Under the pieces are notes generated by a model, which saw only the letters and a program-made list of their open reading frames with translations, was not told the DNA's origin and did no database searches. From the NCBI GenBank assembly GCA_947629965.1, contig CANRFS010000096.1, positions 1 to 5,080 on the forward strand: a stretch of 5,080 nucleotides of DNA, in the 5' to 3' direction. Positions within the stretch are counted from its first letter, which is position 1. Each line of letters opens with the position of its first letter. Shown in pieces: positions 1 to 5,080 of this stretch. The DNA comes from an uncultured Clostridia bacterium. Its GTDB lineage: Bacteria; Bacillota; Clostridia; TANB77; CAG-508. Position numbers and translations under genes: made by a program.

Positions 1-948
1 GATGCTATCATTGCTGCATTGTCTGTGCACAATTTTAGCTCTGGATAATATATTTTTATATTTTCTTCTTTTTCTAATTTTGAAAATTCATTTCTTATAT
101 ATGAATTTGCAGAAACTCCCCCTGCAAGAACTAGGTTAATTGGTTCATTTTCAACAAAAGGGGACTGCATACTTTTGCTTAATTTACCTATTGCTTTTTT
201 TATGTTTTCTATTAGTATTTCTGTTACTGTTTTTTGAAAGCTTGCGCATAAATTAGCTTTATCTATATTTGGATCTTTATGATTTAAATTTATTACTGCC
301 GTTTTTATCCCACTAAAACTAAAGTCTAAATTATCAAAATGTGTTTTTGGAAGTTCTATACAAGGGTTTCCTTGTTTTGCTAAATTATCTACTTTTGGTC
401 CCCCAGGATATCCGAAGTCCTACTACTCTTGCTACTTTATCAAAGGCTTCTCCTATTGCATCGTCTCTTGTTTTTCCTAATACTTCGAACTTACAATAAT
501 CTTTTACATGTACTATTTGTGTGTTTCCACCTGACATCATTAAGCATAAAAATGGTGGCTTTAAGTCTTTATACGTAATATAGTTTGCTGCAATATGTCC
601 TTCTATATGATTTACTCCTACCAATGGTTTGTTGTTTGCAAATGCTAATCCTTTTGCATAAGATACTCCAACTAAAAGAGCTCCTACAAGTCCTGGTCCA
701 TAAGTGCAAGCTATTACATCTATATCTTTTAATTTTAAATTTGCTTTCTTTAATGCTTGTTTTGTTATTTGATTAATAACCTCTGTATGACATCTTGATG
801 CAATTTCAGGTACTACTCCGCCATATTCTGTATGTATATCTATTTGTGAATTTATTACATTAGAAAGAACTTCCCTACCGTTTTTTACAACGGATACGGA
901 AGTTTCGTCACAACTTGTTTCAATTCCTAAAACTGTTATATCTTTCAT
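1..948 (-). CDS. tsaD: tRNA N6-adenosine threonylcarbamoyltransferase TsaD; frameshifted, 3' end outside window
   Basis: TsaD (Kae1/YgjD/Gcp family, ASKHA fold) transfers the threonylcarbamoyl group from TC-AMP to A37 of ANN-decoding tRNAs in the cytoplasm, together with TsaB and TsaE. The start at 948 has a strong AAAGGAGAG site. Visible motifs are GIETSCDET (residues 8-16), the metal-binding pair H114/H118 in NHIEGH, MSGGNTQ (138-144) and DDAIGEAFDKVAR (162-174). After L178 one extra base (about 414) shifts the frame, and the annotated-style ORF would end at 385 with a foreign tail of nine residues. Removing that base restores GYPGGPKVD, then FSFSGIKTAV, LAGGVSAN and CTDNAAMIA, whose D309 is the expected third metal ligand. 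The corrected frame stays open to base 1, giving about 315 codons of a family normally near 340, so only some 20-30 residues lie outside. It follows the M50 gene after 9 bases and is probably co-transcribed with it. Identity is certain; whether the frameshift is biological is not. Confidence 0.95.
405..420 (-). other. Single-base insertion (frameshift point) in tsaD
   Basis: On the coding strand the gene reads GGA CTT C GGA TAT CCT. Taken without the extra C (position 414) it encodes the near-invariant GLGYPGG of TsaD. Taken literally it encodes GLRISWGTKSR and stops at 385. The shift must lie upstream of GGATAT, so the run of five G at 400-404 is not the cause. Likely explanations, in order, are a read or assembly error, a genuine recent mutation, or +1 recoding at CUU-CGG. 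Confidence 0.9.
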
Positions 949-962
949 AGCTCTCCTTTATA
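949..962 (-). promoter_or_regulatory. Ribosome binding site of tsaD overlapping the upstream stop codon
   Basis: The coding strand reads TAAAGGAGAGCT followed by ATG. The AAAGGAG core includes the last bases of the TAA stop of the M50 protease gene (958-960), so termination of that gene and initiation of tsaD are tightly juxtaposed. This supports the ATG at 948 as the true start and a shared transcript. Confidence 0.75.
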
Positions 963-1737
963 TAAATAATCCAATTAACTTGGCAACTACCCAATTCATT
1001 CCAGTAAATACTGCACTAATTACTGGTGTTATTATTACAGATGATAATCCTGTTATAAAAATTACTAAAAATAGTATATAAAATAATTGCTCATTTCTAT
1101 AAAACCATTCTTTTCCCTTGTATGGTAAAAAGTGCATTAATACTTTTGAACCATCAAGTGGTGGAAGTGGTATTAAATTAAATACTCCAAGTCCTATGTT
1201 TAAAGTTGCAGTAGAAGATACTATCATAAATATTATTCCAGGCCATCCTAATGCTGTTATACCAATTTGTCCTGTTGCGTATAAATAAAATTGCATAGTC
1301 GCTTGTGGCCAAAAAATTGTAATTAATTGAACAGCTATCAAGAATATAAATGCTAAAACTAAGTTCATTATAGGTCCTGCTGCTGCAACAATTGCTTCTG
1401 CTTTTGAAAGAGAATATTTACCATTAAAATTTCTTGGATTTATTTCTACTGGTTTTCCCCATCCAAACTTTGCTACAATTAAGAATACAAATCCTACTGG
1501 GTCTATATGACTAAGTGGATTTAAATTAAGTCTTCCTTGAAGTCTTGGGGTTTCATCTCCTAGTTTATATGCAGCAAAAGCATGTGCAAATTCATGAAAT
1601 GTAAGTGCAATTAATACTGCTGGAATAGTTAGTAATAAATTTAATATACCTTCAGTTCCTGCGCTAACTACCCATAACCCTAATATAACTATTAAAATTA
1701 TAGTAAGTGTTTTTTTATCAAACATAAAATTAAACAT
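958..1737 (-). CDS. Site-2 protease family (M50) membrane zinc metalloprotease
   Basis: This 259-residue polytopic protein belongs to the short S2P-like M50 peptidases (YwhC/group III type), which lack a PDZ domain and cleave substrates within or near the membrane. The zinc-binding HEFAH motif is at residues 48-52 inside a hydrophobic segment, and the third ligand motif NLIPLPPLDG is at 187-196 (D195). The family-typical GRLNLNPLSHIDPVG lies at 68-82, WGKPVEINPRNF at 93-104 and AAAGPIMN at 118-125. Hydrophobic stretches near 10-26, 31-55, 115-142, 160-192 and 218-240 fit a multi-pass inner-membrane enzyme. All catalytic residues are present and the length is normal for the group. The start at 1737 is favoured by GAGG six bases upstream; an alternative ATG four codons later has no better site. 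Substrates are unknown. It precedes tsaD by 9 bases, but no functional link between the two is implied by the sequence. Confidence 0.92.
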   Translation of the reverse strand: MFNFMFDKKTLTIILIVILGLWVVSAGTEGILNLLLTIPAVLIALTFHEFAHAFAAYKLGDETPRLQGRLNLNPLSHIDPVGFVFLIVAKFGWGKPVEINPRNFNGKYSLSKAEAIVAAAGPIMNLVLAFIFLIAVQLITIFWPQATMQFYLYATGQIGITALGWPGIIFMIVSSTATLNIGLGVFNLIPLPPLDGSKVLMHFLPYKGKEWFYRNEQLFYILFLVIFITGLSSVIITPVISAVFTGMNWVVAKLIGLFI

Positions 1738-1827
1738 TATTTTCCTCTTTTCTTTTTTATTTTCATTTGTTTTAACTTAAAGATTTCATATCGTATTTTG
1801 CAATATATAATTTCTTTTAATATATTA

Positions 1828-2292
1828 TTATATTTTTTTCTTAAAGTAATTTTTTATTTTTGTAATTATTCTTTTAAATATATTATCTTTTTCAATTATA
1901 GCTAATTGATTATTTTCTTTCTGTTTATTTTCTATTTCAACATTTTTTAATTTATTCTCAAAAATGTTTGTATTAAATTTTTTCTCTTTTTCTAAATTCT
2001 CTAAATAAGCATCTTGTTGTTCTTTTAATAAAATTTTATTTTTTTGTATATCTGTTGCCCAATAATCTCTAAAAAGTATTGCTATAATATACTTTGTTTC
2101 TTCTAAAAAGTTTTGCTCAGATAGTGTCATATCTGGATTATATTCTACATTGTAATCTTCTAGGCAGTTATCTTCCATAAGTTCGATTATTTCCAAAGGA
2201 ATTTTTTCATATTCCTCTTTTGGAATATATTTTAATACTTCTAATACTTCACTAAATGCTTTTGAATATTTTATATCTACCATATTAATCAT
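1828..2292 (-). CDS. Conserved-looking hypothetical protein with basic C-terminal tail
   Basis: I do not recognise a named family. I choose the ATG at 2292 (154 residues, beginning MINMVDIKYS) over the more upstream ATG at 2313: an AAAGGA site lies seven bases before it and the start overlaps the end of the preceding gene by eight bases, a usual coupling arrangement. Residues 1-80 look like a compact, acidic helical domain containing KYIPKEEYEKIP (21-32) and a hydrophobic segment ending FRDYWAT (74-80). Residues 85-135 are Lys/Glu/Gln-rich and probably form a long helix or coiled coil. The C-terminus (135-154) is a Lys-rich amphipathic segment ending FKKKI. There is no signal peptide or true membrane span, so it is probably cytoplasmic. 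It is the second gene of a coupled pair, and the upstream partner has a similar tail. No function can be assigned. Confidence 0.8.
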   Translation of the reverse strand: MINMVDIKYSKAFSEVLEVLKYIPKEEYEKIPLEIIELMEDNCLEDYNVEYNPDMTLSEQNFLEETKYIIAILFRDYWATDIQKNKILLKEQQDAYLENLEKEKKFNTNIFENKLKNVEIENKQKENNQLAIIEKDNIFKRIITKIKNYFKKKI

Positions 2293-2304
2293 CTCTTGTT
2301 CCTT
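2285..2304 (-). promoter_or_regulatory. Ribosome binding site and stop/start overlap deciding the start at 2292
   Basis: The coding strand reads AAAGGAACAAGAG then ATGATTAA. The ATG at 2292-2290 starts the downstream gene, and the TAA at 2287-2285 ends the upstream gene in another frame. AAAGGA sits seven bases before this ATG, whereas the ATG at 2313 has no comparable site. Terminating ribosomes can re-initiate here, so the two proteins are probably made in coupled amounts. Confidence 0.65.
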
Positions 2305-3070
2305 TACTTTCATTTTCTTTTGTTTTATTTTTTGATTTTAGTATTCCTTTTATTAAATTCATAATTCTTTTTTTGCCATTCTTATCTTTTTGATTTTCAA
2401 TTGTTTCTTTTCCCAATTCTTGTACTGATTTCTCCTGTATTTCTTTATATTTTTCTTTAGTTTCTTCATTAAGTTTAGACATAGATTCCAAATCCAAAAT
2501 TGGTATTCCGCTTTTTTCATCTATTTGTTTAAATCCATAAAACATATCATTACACTTGAATGTACTTATATCTCCATTAATATAATATCCAACTATATAT
2601 TTAGGATTAATTGCTCTTCCTTCTAGATTTCTATATTTACCTAATGATAAATCAGTTTTATCTTTGGCATAATCCATTGAATATTTTTTCTTAGGACTAC
2701 TAAATACATCTTCATCAGTTGTTTTCATTGCATCAGGAATTGCCAGTATAACTGATATTTGTTCTAATTCAACTTCCTTTGGCAAATAAGTAGTTAATTT
2801 TCCTTCTTGTTTTTCTTCATTAATATATCCTTTTCTATTATATCCATATTTATAATTTATTAATTCTTCATATTCTATATTTCCATGCGCATGAATTTGA
2901 CCTTTATTTTGAAAGGCAACAGTTCTTCTAATATCTCCATATCTACACATTAATCCTTCTTTAAGAATTTTACTTGCTGTTTCATTTTCTTTACCCTTTA
3001 TAGCTGCTGTTCCATGTACGCCTAAACTAACATCTGGATTATTATATAACTGTAAAAGAATATCTTCCAT
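2285..3070 (-). CDS. Uncharacterised protein with possible ADP-ribosyltransferase-like N-terminal domain
   Basis: This is a 261-residue protein I cannot assign to a named family. The start at 3070 has AAGGAG nine bases upstream. Residues 16-40 (SLGVHGT, then ASKILKEGL) resemble the H-G-T...I-L-x-x-G-L pattern of the NAD-binding first strand and helix in PARP-like and KptA-like ADP-ribosyltransferases. RRTVAFQNKGQIHAHG (48-63) would be the following segment. The stretch LEGRAINPKYIVGYYI (149-164) resembles the closing strands, with E150 as a conceivable catalytic glutamate. This fold suggestion is my inference from short motifs only. Residues 190-261 are Lys/Glu-rich and probably helical, with a small amphipathic segment RIMNLIKGILK (235-245). 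No signal peptide or membrane span is seen. It follows the VWA protein by 84 bases and overlaps the next gene by eight. Other possible readings are a purely structural or regulatory protein. Confidence 0.85.
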   Translation of the reverse strand: MEDILLQLYNNPDVSLGVHGTAAIKGKENETASKILKEGLMCRYGDIRRTVAFQNKGQIHAHGNIEYEELINYKYGYNRKGYINEEKQEGKLTTYLPKEVELEQISVILAIPDAMKTTDEDVFSSPKKKYSMDYAKDKTDLSLGKYRNLEGRAINPKYIVGYYINGDISTFKCNDMFYGFKQIDEKSGIPILDLESMSKLNEETKEKYKEIQEKSVQELGKETIENQKDKNGKKRIMNLIKGILKSKNKTKENESKGTRDD

Positions 3071-3154
3071 TTATATATACTCCTTCTTTAGTTATTTTAT
3101 AATATTATTTATTTATTTTTATTATTATTGTAGATTAAAATAAATCTTGGCACT
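3071..3154. other. Intergenic region between the VWA gene and the uncharacterised pair
   Basis: This 84-base gap is almost pure A/T. On the coding strand it holds a short AGATT...AATCT inverted repeat (3132-3147; 5 bp stem, 6-base loop) not followed by a T-tract, an ATAATATTAT palindrome (3099-3108), and then the AAGGAG site for the gene starting at 3070. No convincing -35/-10 pair or terminator could be found by eye, so read-through transcription is possible. Confidence 0.4.
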
Positions 3155-4684
3155 TTATCTACTTATATCATCCATAGAACTATCTTTATCAATCAGATAT
3201 AATTGTTCTAATTGTTTTTCAGTAATATTTATAACTTTACCACAACAAGGTTTAAAATCTTTATTTCCATATACAAGCCAAATAATATTTTCTTTTTTCA
3301 AATCATCTTTTGGCATTGTACCTGGACAGGGATAACCATCAGTAAATACTATTTTATTTATTTCTCTTTTATTTATTTCTCTTTTATTTATTTCTCTTGT
3401 TTTAGTAAAACTTCTTACTGCTAAATCCCAATCCTCTGTCCAAGCGGAGTCTCCTCTTGCTGCCTTTGGTATAGTAAAATTATCTATATCTCTTACATTT
3501 TTAATATCAACAAATCCCCAAAATTTTTCGTTAAAACATCCAACTCTTAATTTTGATTGTTTTAACAATGGTTTTAATTGTCTTAAAAATGACTTTACTA
3601 ATTCTAAATCTACTGACCCCGAAACATCAATCATAACTTCTGTTTCGGCATTATCTTCAATATCATTTTCTTCTAATCTATAAGCATAATTATTTTCTGC
3701 AATCGAACGTCTTTGACTCCAAATTGTTTCGGTTTCTTCTATTTCTCTTCGTATTAAAACTTTCCAATCAATAGCCTCTTTGCTTTCTCCTATATTCCCT
3801 AATTTGATTGTTCCTTTTTGACTTCTTATATCTTCTTGAGTCTTTTCGCGTCTAGATTTGAACTTTTCTCTTTTTTCTTTTCTATTATCTTCAAATTCTC
3901 CTCTTTCATCAAAATTCATATCTGTTTGCTCTTCTCCAGTTTGCTCTTGTCCCTGTTCTTGCTCTTTTGCCTCACTTTTTTGTTGTTGTCCTCTTTTTTC
4001 TTTTCCACTAGAATTTTGTTGCTGTTGTTGTTCAAAAGCTTCTTCCCATAAGCTATGGTCATCGCCATCATTATTACCTTTGCCTTGATCTGAATTTTTA
4101 TCCTCTTGTTCATTTCCTTGCACATTATCATCTTGCCCTTGATTTTGACTATTGGCTTGTTCATTATTTTGTTGCCCACTCTGTTCATTATCTTGCTCTT
4201 GGTTCTGTCCATCTCTTTGCTCTTGATTTTGTTTACCTTGTTGTTCATTCTGTTCCTTTTCTTGTTCTTCCAATAGCTTTTGATAAAATTCTTCTGCCGA
4301 ATAATTTAATGCTTCTGGCATATTTACATATCCTTCTTTAATTGTAAGTCCATCTCTTTCTAAATTTGCATTTATAATAGCATCTGTTGCTATATTCCAA
4401 AGTTCTAGATTTCTCATTTTACCATCTTTGTCCATTAATCTAAACATGTGCATAAATTTAATATGCATTATTTCATGTGCTATTAGAAATAATCTATCAT
4501 TTTCACTTAAACTTTCAAAATAGTTTGGATCAACATATATATTTTTTCCATCTGTTGCTGCCGTATGATATGGTAAATCATCCTTAAATTCAATATTTGC
4601 TTTTGCTATTTCACTACCAAATCTAGGATATTTTGCTAACATTTTTCTCTTTACATCATATATCAAATCTGTATTAGCACTCAT
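3155..4684 (-). CDS. DUF2201-type putative metallopeptidase with C-terminal VWA-like domain
   Basis: This 509-residue protein has the two-part architecture of the DUF2201 family. The N-terminal domain (about 1-135) carries HEIMHIKFMH (70-79), an HExxH zinc motif with a further His, followed by WNIATDAIINANL (96-108), whose D101 is a candidate additional ligand or structural residue. A hydrophilic Gln/Glu/Asn-rich linker covers about 139-290 and includes DHSLWEEAFE (209-218). The C-terminal VWA-like domain (about 300-500) starts near IDWKVLIRREI, has the metal-site motif MIDVSGSV (351-358), and continues to IVFTDGYPCPG (445-455) and IIWLVYG (467-473). Such proteins are commonly encoded beside MoxR-like AAA+ ATPases and are thought to act in protein complex remodelling; substrates and proteolytic activity are unproven. 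No signal peptide is present, so it should be cytoplasmic. The start at 4684 has GGGAG nine bases upstream. It follows the right-edge gene by 48 bases. An in-frame tandem repeat lies at residues 430-444. Confidence 0.9.
   Translation of the reverse strand: MSANTDLIYDVKRKMLAKYPRFGSEIAKANIEFKDDLPYHTAATDGKNIYVDPNYFESLSENDRLFLIAHEIMHIKFMHMFRLMDKDGKMRNLELWNIATDAIINANLERDGLTIKEGYVNMPEALNYSAEEFYQKLLEEQEKEQNEQQGKQNQEQRDGQNQEQDNEQSGQQNNEQANSQNQGQDDNVQGNEQEDKNSDQGKGNNDGDDHSLWEEAFEQQQQQNSSGKEKRGQQQKSEAKEQEQGQEQTGEEQTDMNFDERGEFEDNRKEKREKFKSRREKTQEDIRSQKGTIKLGNIGESKEAIDWKVLIRREIEETETIWSQRRSIAENNYAYRLEENDIEDNAETEVMIDVSGSVDLELVKSFLRQLKPLLKQSKLRVGCFNEKFWGFVDIKNVRDIDNFTIPKAARGDSAWTEDWDLAVRSFTKTREINKREINKREINKIVFTDGYPCPGTMPKDDLKKENIIWLVYGNKDFKPCCGKVINITEKQLEQLYLIDKDSSMDDISR
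3353..3397 (-). repeat. Perfect 3 x 15-base tandem repeat encoding REINK x3
   Basis: Three identical, directly adjacent 15-base units (AGAGAAATAAATAAA on the coding strand) occupy 3397 down to 3353 exactly in frame, giving REINKREINKREINK at residues 430-444 of the VWA protein. Because the unit is a multiple of three, copy-number change would not break the gene. It sits between the helix ending RSFTKT and the core strand IVFTDG. Confidence 0.95.
3815..4270 (-). repeat. Low-complexity Gln/Glu/Asn/Asp/Gly-rich linker coding region
   Basis: Codons 139-290 of the VWA/metallopeptidase gene encode a nearly uninterrupted hydrophilic stretch. It consists of degenerate QNQEQ/NEQ-type units, a QQQQQ run (219-223) and later a charged KREKFKSRREK segment (271-281). 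Codons for Gln (CAA/CAG) and Glu (GAA/GAG) alternate irregularly, so this is compositional rather than an exact DNA repeat. It is predicted to be disordered and links the metallopeptidase and VWA parts. Confidence 0.85.
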
Positions 4685-4732
4685 TATATGTTTCTCCCTT
4701 CTTTAAAATTAACTATTACAATTTTATTATAT

Positions 4733-5080
4733 TTAGCTTCTTTCATTTTCTTCACCTCTTACTTCTTCTTTTGGATCTCTTGGATCTCTGCCCAAGTACG
4801 CACTATACATTTGCCCTACATCTGTATATACTCTTGCTCCATACTCTGCATACCCCTCTGTTTCTTCTCCTTTATGTAATGCTAAAGCCATTTCTTGTAG
4901 TTCACTTATCTTTTCCATTCTTCTTTCATCATTTCCTGCCCAATATATATCATATATTGAAAGATATTCTGGATCACAATATTTTCTTATAAATTCTCTA
5001 CACGCTTCAACTTGTCCTTCATCTGCTGTTATCAATGCTGTCATATATGCAAATCTTTCACTTATATCTCTTGGTAAATC
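4733..5080 (-). CDS. C-terminal part of an unidentified protein (possible AAA+ ATPase partner)
   Basis: The frame is open from the right edge (first codon at 5080) to the TAA at 4733-4735, giving 115 visible residues that begin DLPRDISERFAYMTALITAD. The ATG at 5044 lies inside this continuous frame and has no ribosome binding site, so the gene almost certainly starts outside the window. The visible part is soluble and acidic to neutral, mostly helical in appearance, with CREFIRKYCDPEYLSIYDIYW (34 residues in from the edge of the ATG reading) and a charged end rich in Glu, Arg and Asp. No Walker or other catalytic motif is visible. It precedes the DUF2201/VWA gene by 48 bases. Because those genes usually follow a MoxR-like AAA+ ATPase, this may be the C-terminus of such an ATPase, but that rests on context alone. 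Confidence 0.75.
   Translation of the reverse strand, partial: DLPRDISERFAYMTALITADEGQVEACREFIRKYCDPEYLSIYDIYWAGNDERRMEKISELQEMALALHKGEETEGYAEYGARVYTDVGQMYSAYLGRDPRDPKEEVRGEENERS

Noticed and set aside
585..776. Leu-rich plus-strand open frame opposite tsaD
   Set aside because: The minus strand here is unmistakable TsaD; the Leu-rich peptide is an antisense shadow.
1800..1827. AATATAT...ATATATT inverted repeat after the small hypothetical gene as a terminator
   Set aside because: The stem is seven A-T pairs only, with an 11-base loop and no following T-tract on the coding strand; it is expected by chance in such AT-rich sequence.
1738..1827. TTGCAA with TTAAGT 17 bases later as a promoter for the M50 gene
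   Set aside because: Only four and three of six positions match the consensus hexamers; many equally good pairs occur by chance in this A/T-rich gap.
2293..2313. ATG at 2313 as the start of the small hypothetical gene (seven extra residues, MKVKEQE)
   Set aside because: It would overlap the upstream gene by 29 bases without a good ribosome binding site, while the ATG at 2292 has AAAGGA at proper spacing.
3132..3147. AGATT...AATCT hairpin after the VWA gene as a terminator
   Set aside because: Five weak pairs and no T-tract follow it in the direction of transcription.
3818..4088. Overlapping plus-strand open frames opposite the linker, rich in Ser, Phe, Cys and Leu
   Set aside because: They are the complement of the repetitive linker codons; composition is what antisense of CAA/GAA-rich sequence yields, and no start signals are present.
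3916..4248. Open frame of 110 codons on the minus strand inside the VWA gene
   Set aside because: It is an out-of-frame reading of the Gln/Glu-rich linker (the A-rich codons become Lys, Met, Ile and Asn), has no plausible ribosome binding site and shows no domain-like composition.
4733..5044. A complete 103-residue gene starting at the ATG at 5044
   Set aside because: The frame is open through to the window edge with protein-like sequence (DLPRDISERFAY) and there is no ribosome binding site before this ATG, so it is the end of a longer gene.

Overview
This is a 5,080-base, strongly AT-rich segment in which every supportable gene lies on the minus strand. The low GC content, A/T-ending codons, AAGGAG-type ribosome binding sites and the gene families present suggest a low-GC Firmicute, most likely an anaerobic Clostridia-type bacterium (possibly an uncultured gut lineage). 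The standard code fits: tryptophans are TGG, and every complete ORF has its expected length. The exact taxon cannot be read from the window.

In transcription order (right to left) there are six genes. (1) The C-terminal 115 codons of an unidentified protein enter at the right edge (4733-5080). (2) 48 bases later comes a 509-residue DUF2201-type protein (3155-4684). It has an N-terminal HExxH putative metallopeptidase domain, a very long Gln/Glu/Asn-rich linker and a C-terminal VWA-like domain with a DxSGS motif. Proteins of this kind usually sit beside a MoxR-like AAA+ ATPase, so the gene at the edge could be that partner, although its ATPase core is not visible. (3) and (4) are two translationally coupled genes of unknown function (2285-3070 and 1828-2292). 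The first has an N-terminal motif reminiscent of the ADP-ribosyltransferase fold. Both end in similar Lys-rich, amphipathic tails. (5) is a membrane-embedded site-2-type zinc protease of family M50 (958-1737). (6) is tsaD (1-948), the catalytic subunit of tRNA t6A synthesis, 9 bases downstream of the protease.

The most concrete anomaly is a one-base insertion in tsaD at about position 414. It breaks the otherwise well-conserved gene into two frames that both encode good TsaD sequence. Since tsaD is normally essential, this is a sequencing or assembly error, a true lesion compensated elsewhere, or less likely a recoding site (CUU followed by CGG, the only in-frame CGG I found in the window). 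The VWA protein also carries a perfect 3 x 15-base in-frame tandem repeat (REINK x3) immediately before a core VWA strand.

The gaps between genes are short (9, 90, 84 and 48 bases, plus one 8-base overlap). They show no convincing intrinsic terminator, so read-through from gene to gene is plausible. I saw no RNA genes, CRISPR array, insertion sequence or attachment site.
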